Assembly (NCBI RefSeq): GCF_001186365.1 | Contig: NZ_LDTZ01000023.1 | Coordinates: forward strand, 62,001-126,000 | DNA: 64,000 bases | Direction of reading: 5' to 3' | Source of the DNA: Gordonia jacobaea | GTDB lineage: Bacteria > Actinomycetota > Actinomycetes > Mycobacteriales > Mycobacteriaceae | Shown here: positions 52,388-63,388 of the stretch, piece after piece | Position numbering within the stretch: position 1 is the stretch's first letter | Layout: every line of letters begins with the position of its first letter | Made by a program: the position numbers and the translations under genes | Notes under the pieces: model-generated | The model's input: only the letters and a program-made list of their open reading frames with translations | Database searches by the model: none | Told to the model about the DNA's origin: nothing

Positions 52388-52425
52388 GACAGAGGCCCCA
52401 GATCCGAAGATCCGGGGCCTCTGTC
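52388..52425 (+). terminator. Rho-independent-like terminator at the element's right end
   Basis: GACAGAGGCCCC at 52388-52399 pairs with GGGGCCTCTGTC at 52414-52425, with an inner GATC/GATC stem. It stops element transcription 64 bp before the tRNA-Pro gene. Confidence 0.8.
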
Positions 52426-52433
52426 ATGTGCTG

Positions 52434-52454
52434 ATTGGGCACGTAGTGGGCACG
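52434..52454. repeat. Right arm-type repeat (paired TGGGCAC)
   Basis: Exact 21-bp copy of 42341-42361, 35 bp from the attR core. The unequal distance from the core on the two sides is as expected for P and P' arms. Confidence 0.65.
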
Positions 52455-52464
52455 GTGACCCTGA

Positions 52465-52480
52465 TTCAGCGTGTTTACGC
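52465..52480. repeat. Dyad CAGCGT-N4-ACGCTG beside attR
   Basis: Perfect 6-bp arms between the right arm repeat and the core. It is a possible site for Xis or a host bending protein. Confidence 0.35.
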
Positions 52481-52489
52481 TGGTCAATC

Positions 52490-52515
52490 TGTCGGGCTGA
52501 CAGGATTTGAACCTG
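52490..52515. repeat. attR core inside tRNA-Pro
   Basis: 26 bp identical to 42199-42224. It covers the acceptor 3' strand and T-arm of the tRNA, so integration keeps the tRNA intact. Confidence 0.9.
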
Positions 52516-52565
52516 CGACCACTTGACCCCCAGTCAAGTGCGCTACCAAACTGCGCCACAGCCCG
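52492..52565 (-). tRNA. tRNA-Pro (anticodon GGG)
   Basis: 74 nt with discriminator A. The acceptor CGGGCTG pairs with CAGCCCG, the D-stem is GCGC, the anticodon stem CTTGA/TCAAG surrounds CT-GGG-GG, and the T-arm has GGTTCAAATCC. The CCA is not encoded. It is the integration target of the satellite-like element. Confidence 0.95.
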
Positions 52566-52652
52566 TTGCCCTCTCGCGAGGGCCTCGACAACATTAGCCG
52601 ACGGCGGCCGTTCGAGGCTAATCGCCTGGTCACGGCCGCGCCGACGGTTCTG

Positions 52653-52919
52653 CTAGGAGACCGTGGAGCGCTTCCGGTACCAGATCCAGCCACCGGTCAC
52701 GATGAGTGCGCCGACCAACGATCCGATGATTCCACTCGGACGCAACGACAGTCCGTCACCCGAGAGCAGGCTGATCAACAGTCCGCCGACGAACGAGCCG
52801 ACCAGGCCCGCGACGATGGCCAAGGTCCAGTCGATGTTCCACATGTTCTTGCCACCGATGATCAGCTGCGCGAGGGCGCCGATAACCATCCCGAATACGA
52901 TGATCGCCAAGATAAGCAC
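52653..52919 (-). CDS. GlsB/YeaQ/YmgE-family small membrane protein
   Basis: 88 residues with three hydrophobic segments: LILAIIVFGMVIGALAQLII, IVAGLVGSFVGGLLISLL and SGIIGSLVGALIVTGGWIWY. This is the transglycosylase-associated (YeaQ/YmgE) family, glycine-zipper-like and often stress-induced. It has no enzymatic residues. It lies between the tRNA and der. Confidence 0.85.
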   Translation of the reverse strand: MLILAIIVFGMVIGALAQLIIGGKNMWNIDWTLAIVAGLVGSFVGGLLISLLSGDGLSLRPSGIIGSLVGALIVTGGWIWYRKRSTVS

Positions 52920-52967
52920 GCATGGGAGTATGTCACGACTTCGGGCGGGACTCGCTGTCTGGGGCGG

Positions 52968-54416
52968 TCAACGCTTCCGGCGGTCTCGCTTGTCGCGCAC
53001 GCGCACGTTGATCCGGACCGGCGAGCCGTCGAAGTTGAATTCCTCGCGGAGACGACGCTCCAGGAAGCGGCGGTAGCCCGCCTCCAGGAATCCGGTCGTG
53101 AACAGCACGAACGTCGGCGGTCGCACCGATGCCTGGGTCGCGAACATCACACGCGGCTGCCGTCCTCCGCGAAGAGGAGGCGGATTCGACGCGATGACGT
53201 CTTTGAGCCAGTTGTTGAGCTGGCCGGTGGAAATGCGCTTGTCCCACGACTCCAGCGCACCTTCGAGGGCAGGCACCAACTTCTGGACCGCACGTCCGGT
53301 CATCGCCGAGATGTTCACACGCCGTGCCCACGGCACGCGCGCGAGTTCGCGGTCGATCTCCTTGTCGAGCTGGTAGCGACGATCCTCGTCGACCAGGTCC
53401 CACTTGTTGAACGCGATCACCAAGGCACGTCCGGTCTCGATGATCAGCGACAGCACGCGTAGGTCCTGCTCGGTGATCGGCTCCGACGCGTCGATCAGCA
53501 GGATCGCGACCTCGGCGGCTTCCAGCGCCGACCTCGTGCGCAGCGACGCGTAGTACTCGTGTCCGCTGGCGGTGTGCACCTTGCGGCGCAAGCCCGCGGT
53601 GTCGACGAACAGCCACGGCCGTCCGTCGAGTTCGACGAGCTCGTCGACGGGATCGACGGTGGTGCCGGCGACATTGTCGACGACCGAGCGGTCGGAACCC
53701 GCGAGCTTGTTGAGCAGCGAGCTCTTCCCGACGTTGGGCTTACCGACCAACGCCACGCGACGGGGACCGCCGAACGCAGGCGCCGCATCCCGCGGGGTCT
53801 CGGGCATCTTCTCCAGGATCACGTCGAGGAGATCGCCCGCTCCCCTGCCGTGCGCGGCAGAAACCGTATGCGGTTCACCGAGTCCCAGCGACCACAGCGA
53901 CGCAGCTTCGGCCTCGAGCTTCTCGCTGTCGACCTTGTTGGCGACGAGGATGACCGGCGTCTTCGACCGTCGAAGCACGCGGGCGACGGCCTCGTCGGTC
54001 GCGGTGGCACCGACAGTGGCGTCGACGACGACCACGATGACGTCTGCGGTCTCCATGGCCGATTCGGCTTGTTTCGCGACGGCCTGTTGCAGGCCCTTGG
54101 CGTCGGGTTCCCATCCGCCCGTATCGACGACGGTGAAGCGGTGCCCCGACCACGACGCCGAGTACGACACGCGGTCGCGGGTGACGCCGGGGATGTCTTC
54201 GACGACGGCCTCACGGCGGCCGAGGATGCGGTTGACCAACGTCGACTTGCCCACGTTGGGACGGCCGACGATCGCGACGACGGGGAGTCGTTCGGGTTCG
54301 CCGCCCTCCTCGCCGAGGTCGAATTCGCTCAGCTCCCAGTCGGTTTCGTCCGACCAGATACCGTCGCCTGGTTGGGCTGTTACGTCGGTAGTGATGAAGT
54401 CATCGTGCTCGGTCAC
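52968..54416 (-). CDS. der: Ribosome-assembly GTPase Der (EngA)
   Basis: 482 residues from ATG 54416, overlapping the cmk stop as ATGA. Two tandem G domains have P-loops GRPNVGKST and GKPNVGKSS and base-recognition NKVD and NKWD. The C-terminal KH-like domain ends [16 protein letters not shown] 45-residue acidic N-terminal extension precedes the first domain, as in mycobacterial Der. It acts in 50S subunit maturation. Confidence 0.95.
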   Translation of the reverse strand: MTEHDDFITTDVTAQPGDGIWSDETDWELSEFDLGEEGGEPERLPVVAIVGRPNVGKSTLVNRILGRREAVVEDIPGVTRDRVSYSASWSGHRFTVVDTGGWEPDAKGLQQAVAKQAESAMETADVIVVVVDATVGATATDEAVARVLRRSKTPVILVANKVDSEKLEAEAASLWSLGLGEPHTVSAAHGRGAGDLLDVILEKMPETPRDAAPAFGGPRRVALVGKPNVGKSSLLNKLAGSDRSVVDNVAGTTVDPVDELVELDGRPWLFVDTAGLRRKVHTASGHEYYASLRTRSALEAAEVAILLIDASEPITEQDLRVLSLIIETGRALVIAFNKWDLVDEDRRYQLDKEIDRELARVPWARRVNISAMTGRAVQKLVPALEGALESWDKRISTGQLNNWLKDVIASNPPPLRGGRQPRVMFATQASVRPPTFVLFTTGFLEAGYRRFLERRLREEFNFDGSPVRINVRVRDKRDRRKR

Positions 54417-55111
54417 ACGGCACCTCCGGTTCGTGTCTGGACCAGTCCGGCGAGTTTGTCGAGAACCTGCTCGAGTGACAGGTCGCTGGTGTCGACGATG
54501 ACCGCGTCGTCTGCGGGTCGCAGTGGCGATACGGTGCGCGTCGAGTCGAGATGATCACGGCGGTTCACACCCTCGAGAACCTGCTCGAAATCGCTGTCAC
54601 GACCGGCGGAAAGGTTCTGCCGATGTCGTCGTAGTGCTCGCGCTTCGGGCGTCGCGGTGAGATAGATCTTGACCTGCGCGTCGGGAAAGACGACGGTCCC
54701 GATGTCTCGGCCCTCGACGACGACGAAGTCGTCGACGGCGTGAATCCGTTGCAGCGCAACCATCTTCGACCGGACGGCGGGCACGGCTGAGACCGCGGAG
54801 ACCGCGTTGGTCACCTCGTCGGTGCGAATGGGCGCCGAGACGTCCTCACCGTCGAGGAACACCCGTGATCCACCCGATCCGTCTGCACGCAGTTCGATCC
54901 GCGCGTCGTCGACGACCGCGGCGATCGAGTCGGGAGCATCAGGCGAGACACCTGCTCGCTGTACAGCGAGCGTCGCGGCACGGTACATGGCCCCGGTGTC
55001 GAGGTAGTGCGCACCGACCCGCTGCGCGAGAAGCTTTGAGACAGTGGACTTTCCGGTCCCCGCGGGTCCGTCGATCGCGATCACGCGCGAGGACGTGACG
55101 GACTCGCTCAC
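54413..55111 (-). CDS. cmk: Cytidylate kinase
   Basis: 232 residues. P-loop [21 protein letters not shown] near residue 14, [10 protein letters not shown] for NMP binding, and the CMP-specific insert around [20 protein letters not shown]. It converts CMP or dCMP to the diphosphate. It starts with an ATGA overlap to the rluB-like gene and ends overlapping der. Confidence 0.95.
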   Translation of the reverse strand: MSESVTSSRVIAIDGPAGTGKSTVSKLLAQRVGAHYLDTGAMYRAATLAVQRAGVSPDAPDSIAAVVDDARIELRADGSGGSRVFLDGEDVSAPIRTDEVTNAVSAVSAVPAVRSKMVALQRIHAVDDFVVVEGRDIGTVVFPDAQVKIYLTATPEARALRRHRQNLSAGRDSDFEQVLEGVNRRDHLDSTRTVSPLRPADDAVIVDTSDLSLEQVLDKLAGLVQTRTGGAV

Positions 55112-56178
55112 ATCCCCACCGCCTTGTACAGCGCACCGACCTCGTCGCGTCCGAGCACTCGCAGCGTTCCTGGACGCTGCTCGCCGAGTGCCACGTTGCC
55201 GATGTGGGTGCGCACCAGCGAGGTCACCGGGAACCCGACGGATTCCATGAGTCGACGCACGATCCGATTACGGCCCTCGTGCAGAGTGATCCGCACCAGC
55301 GACTGTCCCTCGTTGACGTCCATCACGGTGAATCCGTCGACGGACACCGGACCGTCGTCGAGTTCGATGCCGTCGCGCAGCGTGCGCGAGAGCCCACGAG
55401 GAACCTCGCCCTTGACCGTCGCGAGGTAGGTCTTGGGCACCTCGTAGGAGGGGTGCATCAGCCGATGGGCGAGTTCGCCGTCGTTGGTCAGCAGCAACAA
55501 GCCCTCGGTCTCGGCGTCGAGCCGGCCGACGTGGAAGAGGCGCTGACCCGCCATGACGCGTTCGGCCACGATGTCGCCGACGCAGGGGCGGCCCTGGTCG
55601 TCGGCCATCGTCGACTGCCAGCCCTTGGGCTTGTTCAGCGCGAGGTACTGCTTGGTCTCGTCGATGATGACGCGGGCACCGTCGACGCGGATGACCGCGG
55701 TGTCGGGGTCGATGCGCAGCCCCTGCTCGGTCACGACCTCGCCGTCGACCTCGACGCGACCGGCGGCGATCATCTCCTCCGCGCCGCGTCGCGATGCAAC
55801 GCCTGCCTGTGCGAGGACCTTCTGAAGTCGGACGCCGTCGTCGACGTAGGTGGCGTGGCCACTCTCGTCGGAGCCGCCCTGGTGGCGTGCTGGTCGCGCG
55901 TTGTTCAGCCTGATGCGCCCTGCCTCGACGTCGGGCGTCGAACGGCCTTTGCGATGCCTCTTCTTTGTGCTGGGCTGCTGGCCCTTATACCCATGCCCCT
56001 TACCGCCCGCGGGGATGCTGCGACCGCTCGCGGACTTGCCCGACGCGCCGCGCCCGGCTGCCCCACCTGCGGAGCGCTGCCCGCGGGGGTTGTCATTGGA
56101 GCTGTTCTTTCGGTTGGTGCGACCCGCATTGTTCTTCCTGCGGTCGCCCGGTGTGCCGTCACGGCTAGCGGATGCCAT
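55108..56178 (-). CDS. rluB: RluB/RsuA-family rRNA pseudouridine synthase
   Basis: 356 residues. The first roughly 105 are a basic, Gly/Arg/Lys-rich disordered extension ([36 protein letters not shown]). An S4 domain follows ([22 protein letters not shown]), then the PSI catalytic motif [16 protein letters not shown] with the nucleophilic aspartate. It modifies a uridine in 23S rRNA. It is coupled to cmk by ATGA and lies 3 nt after scpB. Confidence 0.9.
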   Translation of the reverse strand: MASASRDGTPGDRRKNNAGRTNRKNSSNDNPRGQRSAGGAAGRGASGKSASGRSIPAGGKGHGYKGQQPSTKKRHRKGRSTPDVEAGRIRLNNARPARHQGGSDESGHATYVDDGVRLQKVLAQAGVASRRGAEEMIAAGRVEVDGEVVTEQGLRIDPDTAVIRVDGARVIIDETKQYLALNKPKGWQSTMADDQGRPCVGDIVAERVMAGQRLFHVGRLDAETEGLLLLTNDGELAHRLMHPSYEVPKTYLATVKGEVPRGLSRTLRDGIELDDGPVSVDGFTVMDVNEGQSLVRITLHEGRNRIVRRLMESVGFPVTSLVRTHIGNVALGEQRPGTLRVLGRDEVGALYKAVGM

Positions 56179-56181
56179 ATG

Positions 56182-56958
56182 TCATTCCTGGTCGTCGATT
56201 GTGGTTCCCGACGAGGCGTCGGGTGTGTCGTCTCCCTTTGAGTCTGAACGCCCACTACTCAGTTTGGCGAATCGCGGGTCAGACAGGAGCTCTTCGTCGA
56301 GGTCGTCAATGAGGTCGACGTCGGGCAGCAGCGGGGCCAAATCGGGTAGTTCACTCAACGACGCGAGCCCCAGACGCTCGAGGAACAGCTCGGTTGTCCC
56401 GTAGGTCGTGGCACCAGACGCGGTATCGGACCCGACCTCGTTGATGAGTCCTCGGGCGACGAGTGTGCGGACGACGCCGTCGACGTTCACACCTCGGATC
56501 GCGCTGACGCGCGCCCTGCTCACGGGCTGTCGATACGCGATGACGGCGAGCGTCTCCAAGGCTGCTCGGGTCAGTTTCGAACGCGCCCCGTCGAGGAGGA
56601 GACGCTCGACGTACGGCGCGTACTCGGCTCGTGTATAGAACCGCCAACCATCACCGGCGAATCGAAGGTCGATGCCGCTGCGCGCTTCGGTCAGGTCAGC
56701 CGCCATCTGGGTGAGCGTCGAATGCACGCGTGCGCGATTGTCGCCGACCGCCGAGGCGAGTTCGTCGGCGGTCACCGGCGTGTCGACGACGAGCAGCACG
56801 GCTTCGAGCGCCGCACGCAGGCGGGCGTCGTCGAGAACTGGTTCGGAGTCTGCCTCGTCGACGACCATGTCGCCGACGTCGAGTGCCGTCTGCTCGGGTG
56901 CAACGCTCTCGGGCGAGTCGGCGTCGGGGCCGCCTGAATTCTCGTCGATGTCGGTCAT
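56182..56958 (-). CDS. scpB: Segregation and condensation protein B
   Basis: 258 residues from ATG 56958, which overlaps the scpA stop. Tandem winged helices: RAALEAVLLVVDTPVTADELASAVG and ARSKLTRAALETLAVIAYRQPVSRARVSAIRGVNVDGVVRTL. Acidic ends flank the fold. ScpB dimers stabilise the Smc-ScpA ring in chromosome condensation. Confidence 0.93.
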   Translation of the reverse strand: MTDIDENSGGPDADSPESVAPEQTALDVGDMVVDEADSEPVLDDARLRAALEAVLLVVDTPVTADELASAVGDNRARVHSTLTQMAADLTEARSGIDLRFAGDGWRFYTRAEYAPYVERLLLDGARSKLTRAALETLAVIAYRQPVSRARVSAIRGVNVDGVVRTLVARGLINEVGSDTASGATTYGTTELFLERLGLASLSELPDLAPLLPDVDLIDDLDEELLSDPRFAKLSSGRSDSKGDDTPDASSGTTIDDQE

Positions 56959-57878
56959 TCGTAGTCCTCTGCTTTCTCCATGCGTAGTTCGTCGCGGTCG
57001 CGTTCGCCTGTCCACGACACCTGGAGTTCTTCGAGTGCCTCCGGCTGCTCGAAAGTGACCGCACGCTCACGGAAGAGTTCGAGCAGTCCGAGGAAGCTGC
57101 CGACGACCTCAAGTCCGTTCTCACAGTCGGCCACGAGCGCGCGGAAGGTCAGCCACTCGCCGGGCTTGGCAGCCAGCAGCGCGGCCATGCGTCGAGCCTG
57201 CCCGGGCACCGACACCTTGTGCATGTCGTGAAGGTGATCGAGACCGACTGTCGGGATAGGTCGCGGGGTCAACGCCGCGACGGCAACCTCGGCGAACCCG
57301 TTCGCGTCGACGCCGAGTGTCACCTCTGGCAGCAGGTCGGTGAACTGCTGCTCCAACGACACCGCGCGCGGATACCGCTGCAGTGCCGCGGCTTCGAGTT
57401 CGCCGAAGAGTGCGGCCACCTGCTTGTACGCGCGGTACTGCAGGAGTCGCGCGAAGAGCAGGTCACGCGCTTCGAGCAGCGCGAGATCCTCCGGGTCGTC
57501 GACCTCTCCGGTCGGCAACAACCTCGCCGCCTTGAGATCGAGCAAGGTCGCTGCGATGACCAGGAATTCGGTCGTCTGCTCGAGCCCGAGCTCGGAACCC
57601 ATCTCCCGCGTGTACGCGATGAACTCGTCGGTCACCGCGTGCAGCGCGACCTCTGTGACGTCGAGACGGTGCTGGCTGATCAGGTTCAGCAGCAGATCGA
57701 ACGGACCCTCGAAGTTGGCGAGCTTGACCCGAAAGCCCTGCTCCTCGGCCTCCGTCGCCCCCGCCTCCGTGGTGCCTGCCTCTGGGGTTCCTACCTCTGG
57801 GGCCTCGACGTCGGCGGTGCCGGCCTCCGAGTTGGCAATCTCAGCGGCGTCGGCCTCAGCGGTGCCGGTCTCGGTCAT
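56955..57878 (-). CDS. scpA: Segregation and condensation protein A (kleisin)
   Basis: 307 residues from ATG 57878, overlapping the parA stop. The N-terminal 45 residues are a degenerate EAGT/EV-type repeat (TAEADAAEI, SEAGTADVE, PEVGTPEAG). The kleisin begins at FRVKLANFEGPFDLLLNLIS and the Smc-binding C-terminal winged helix includes LTFRALVADCENGLEVVGSFLGLLEL. It bridges the Smc heads. The repeat is unlike the rest of the gene. Confidence 0.93.
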   Translation of the reverse strand: MTETGTAEADAAEIANSEAGTADVEAPEVGTPEAGTTEAGATEAEEQGFRVKLANFEGPFDLLLNLISQHRLDVTEVALHAVTDEFIAYTREMGSELGLEQTTEFLVIAATLLDLKAARLLPTGEVDDPEDLALLEARDLLFARLLQYRAYKQVAALFGELEAAALQRYPRAVSLEQQFTDLLPEVTLGVDANGFAEVAVAALTPRPIPTVGLDHLHDMHKVSVPGQARRMAALLAAKPGEWLTFRALVADCENGLEVVGSFLGLLELFRERAVTFEQPEALEELQVSWTGERDRDELRMEKAEDYE

Positions 57879-58822
57879 GCCTGCTTGACGTTGCGCGCGA
57901 TGACCTCGCGTGCCAACGCGCGATACGCCTTGGCGCCCGCGGACTTCGGTGCCCACGACGTGATCGGTTCACCTGCGACGCTGGTTTCCGGGAAGCGCAC
58001 GGTACGCGCGATGACGGTGTCGTACACGGCGTCGCCGAAGACCTCGACGACGCGAGCCATGACCTCGCGGGAGTGCAGGGTTCTGGCGTCGAACATCGTG
58101 ACGAGGATGCCGCCGAGGGTGAGACGGAAGTTGAGTCGGTCGCGCACCTTCTCGATCGTGTCGGTGAGCAGCGCCAGACCGCGCAGACTGAAGTACTCGC
58201 ATTCCATCGGGATGATCACGGTGTCGGCGCAGGCAAGGGCGTTGACGGTGAGCAATCCGAGCGACGGCTGGCAGTCGATCAGCACGACGTCGTAGCGGTC
58301 GAGGACGGGGTGCAACGCCCTACCGAGTGCCTGTTCGCGTCCGACCTCGCTGACGAGTTGGATCTCGGCGGCAGACAGATCGATGTTCGACGGCAAGAGG
58401 TCGAGGTTCTCGACGCGCGTACGCATGAGCACATCCTCGATGGAGGCGTGCGGTGGGACCAGCAGGTTGTAGACGGTCTCGTCGAGTTTGTGATGCGGCA
58501 CGCCGAGGCCCGCAGACAACGCACCCTGCGGATCGAGGTCGACCAGCAGTACGCGTCGCCCGTACTCGGCAAGTGCGGCACCCAGGTTGATCGTCGACGT
58601 CGTCTTACCCACGCCGCCCTTCTGATTGCACACGGCAATGACGGTCGCGGGTCCGTGTCGGTCGAGCGGCGCAGGCGTCGGAACGTCGCGGTAGGGACGC
58701 CCGGTCGGGCCGATCTCGTCGTCGGGATGATCGCCCTCGTCGATGTCGATGCCGGACATCACATGAAGTCGGTACTGATCGTCGGCATGACCTCCCGACC
58801 GCGGTGTACTCGGTGTGCTCAC
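57875..58822 (-). CDS. parA: ParA/Soj-family ATPase (Rv1708-like)
   Basis: 315 residues from GTG 58822, with AAAGGCGGG upstream (ATG 58846 also open). Deviant Walker A VCNQKGGVGKTTSTINLG near residue 65, A' LLVDLDPQGALSAGLG and Walker B VVLIDCQPSLGLLTVNAL. A disordered acidic N-terminus is present. The gene heads the scpA-scpB run rather than lying with parB near the origin, as in mycobacteria, so it probably positions or loads condensin or other cargo. Confidence 0.9.
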   Translation of the reverse strand: MSTPSTPRSGGHADDQYRLHVMSGIDIDEGDHPDDEIGPTGRPYRDVPTPAPLDRHGPATVIAVCNQKGGVGKTTSTINLGAALAEYGRRVLLVDLDPQGALSAGLGVPHHKLDETVYNLLVPPHASIEDVLMRTRVENLDLLPSNIDLSAAEIQLVSEVGREQALGRALHPVLDRYDVVLIDCQPSLGLLTVNALACADTVIIPMECEYFSLRGLALLTDTIEKVRDRLNFRLTLGGILVTMFDARTLHSREVMARVVEVFGDAVYDTVIARTVRFPETSVAGEPITSWAPKSAGAKAYRALAREVIARNVKQA

Positions 58823-58926
58823 GTACCCGCCTTTCTCACTGATCACGTATCGACGCCGCTTGTCAGCCTAATGGTTCACTGCACCGAAGCCGTGGAGCAT
58901 CGCCGCACGGGCCCCTTCCACGACGC

Positions 58927-59852
58927 TCAGCGCGCTCTCGGATGGGCCGTGGCGTAGACCTCACGCATCGTGTTGACCGTGACGAGGGTGTAGACCTGCG
59001 TCGTCGTCACAGAGGCGTGCCCGAGCAACTCCTGGACCACTCGCACGTCGGCGCCGCCATCGAGGAGGTGCGTCGCGAATGAGTGCCGCAGGGTGTGCGG
59101 TGAGACGGCCGTACCGATTCCTGCCCGCTCCGCGGTGTCGGCGAGCACCTGCCACGCGCCCTGTCGGGTGAGCCTGCCGCCGCGCGCGTTGAGAAACAGC
59201 GCGGGCGTCGAGCGTGTCACCAGAGCGGGCCTGCCACGCACCAGATACGCCTCGATGGCGCCGACGGCGGGACCGCCGACCGGCACGAGTCGCTCCTTTC
59301 CGCCCTTGCCTCGCAGCAGGGCAGTGCGTGCATCGGTGTCGAGGTCGTCGACGTCGAGCGACGTCGCCTCGGTGATGCGTGCTCCACAGCTGTAGAGCAG
59401 TTCGAGGAGCGCGCGGTCACGCAGGGCACGCGGATGGTCGCCCGCCCCCGCTGCTTCCAGGATCGCGACGACGTCGTCGACGGGTAAAGCCTTGGGGAGG
59501 CGTCGCGCCGGACGCGGTGGCCGCACCCCGTGCGCCACGTCGGCGGGCACGACACCTTCGGCAGCGGCGAACTTGTGAAAACCCCTGGTGGCCACCAGCG
59601 TTCGTGCTACCGAGCTGTCAGCGAGGGGTGTTGTCCCGGCCTGCTCGTCGCCGCGTCGCAGATCGACGAGGAACTCGCGTACGTCGTTCTCGGTGACCTC
59701 CGCGAGATCGACGATCCCCCGGCCGGAGAGATAGCGCCGGTAGCGGTCGAGGTCGCGACCGTAGGACGCAAGCGTGTTGGGCGCCATGCCGCGTTCGACG
59801 GTGAGGTGGTCGAGATACCTCGACACCACGTCGTCGACACGCGTCCCGGCGG

Positions 59853-59856
<4 letters not shown>
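58927..59856 (-). CDS. xerD: Chromosome-dimer recombinase XerD
   Basis: 309 residues. The SAM-like core-binding domain ([30 protein letters not shown]) is followed by the catalytic domain with R in [14 protein letters not shown] in [13 protein letters not shown], HxxR in [14 protein letters not shown], then [14 protein letters not shown] with the nucleophilic Tyr. It resolves dimers at dif with XerC. Its start overlaps the NUDIX stop by 4 nt. It is unrelated in sequence to the element's integrase. Confidence 0.93.
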
Positions 59857-62281
<2,425 letters not shown>

Positions 62282-62449
62282 TCAGGCCGGAAAACCTGTT
62301 GACCTACGGGACTCCAGGGTAACACCCATCGGCGGTTCTCCGCTCCGCCACACCGGAAGCGTGCTCGCCGAAGGTGTGATCCGCGTCGTGATCCGCCGAC
62401 CGGCCAGGGCGAGCGGCGTCCCCGTCGGAACGCCCCGCCCCCGACGGCG

Positions 62450-63385
62450 TCAGGTCGACGGTCGGTCGGTGGCCCCGACGGTGATCGCCTTGGCACCTGC
62501 TCCGGTGCCGTAGGCGCCGGTCCGTCCGCCCTTCTCCTCCTGCAGGACGAGGATCGACGTGATGCGCCCGGTTTGCTGATCGACGTTGTCGACGGTCGAG
62601 ACGGCGTTGCCCAGACCGGGGTCCGAGCGAACGACGGCGATCGGCGAACCGCCCGCAGTCGAACCCGTCCGACCGAGCAGCGCTCCCCCGTCGCCACGCC
62701 CCGAGAGTGCCGCGGCAAAGCGGGCGACGAGTTGTCCCTGCGCACCTGAATCCTCGGGATAGCCGCCACCGGTCACCACGACGGCGAGGTCGGCAGGTGT
62801 CGAGCCCGCCCCGGCGTAGTCGATGAACCCGCCGTCGCGCAACGCTTCGAGTCCGGTCCGCCGGTCGTCGGCCGACGCTGCGCCCTTTCCGCCGCGGTCG
62901 AGCGTCAGAGCACCGAGTAGATCACCCGCGCGGCCACCGGAGTCGACCAGTTCGGCACGCAGCGTCGAACCCGGAGGAATCGTCTGGTCGATGATCGTCG
63001 AGAGTTGCTCGGATTTCTGATCGGAGACGAATTGTGGCGTCAACGCGATCTGACCCGACACCTTGGCGCCCGCGCCTGCGACCGCGTCCTTGATGGCGGC
63101 GACGTCGGCGTCTGCTGCGCCGGGCGCGGTCACCACCAGGACCGACTGGCCACGAAGCGTTCCGTCGATCACCCGTCCGGTGATCGCGGTGTCAAAACTG
63201 TTGGCGCTGTTGAGCTGATCGTTGAGCTGATCGCGCTCGTCCTGCAACGCCCCGATGCGATCACGACTGGTGCCTGTCAACGAATTCATTCTGTCGCCGA
63301 CAAAACCGGAGCCGATGAACAAACCCACCGTGAGTGCCAAAAACACCGCGGCGAGCGAGATCGCATGCTGCCGAACCGAAATCAT
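62450..63385 (-). CDS. mctB: MctB-like copper transporter (Rv1698 homologue)
   Basis: 311 residues. A single N-terminal hydrophobic helix (ISLAAVFLALTVGLFIGSGFVG) is followed by a coiled coil (SRDRIGALQDERDQLNDQLN) and an alpha-beta domain rich in Gly, Ala and Asp. The mycobacterial protein limits intracellular copper and was proposed as an outer-membrane channel; the transport claim here is by homology. It sits 3 nt after the steA-like gene. Confidence 0.85.
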   Translation of the reverse strand: MISVRQHAISLAAVFLALTVGLFIGSGFVGDRMNSLTGTSRDRIGALQDERDQLNDQLNSANSFDTAITGRVIDGTLRGQSVLVVTAPGAADADVAAIKDAVAGAGAKVSGQIALTPQFVSDQKSEQLSTIIDQTIPPGSTLRAELVDSGGRAGDLLGALTLDRGGKGAASADDRRTGLEALRDGGFIDYAGAGSTPADLAVVVTGGGYPEDSGAQGQLVARFAAALSGRGDGGALLGRTGSTAGGSPIAVVRSDPGLGNAVSTVDNVDQQTGRITSILVLQEEKGGRTGAYGTGAGAKAITVGATDRPST

Positions 63386-63388
63386 TGT

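Larger units (their letters stand above)
42199..52515 (+). mobile_element. 10.3-kb integrated element: capsid-forming phage-satellite-like island in tRNA-Pro
   Basis: Bounded by 26-bp att repeats, with the intact tRNA-Pro gene on the right. All genes read left to right: integrase, excisionase-like HTH, 34-residue membrane peptide, RepA-like ATPase, iteron origin, three small proteins, HNH, large terminase, portal, scaffold, two small proteins, capsid and two head-completion proteins. Tail, lysis, lysogeny repressor, prohead protease and small-terminase genes are not recognised. Most neighbouring starts and stops overlap and no gene is broken, so decay is unlikely. Gene content resembles capsid-forming PICIs and the M. 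tuberculosis phiRv1/phiRv2 islands, which are also about 10 kb. Confidence 0.85.
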
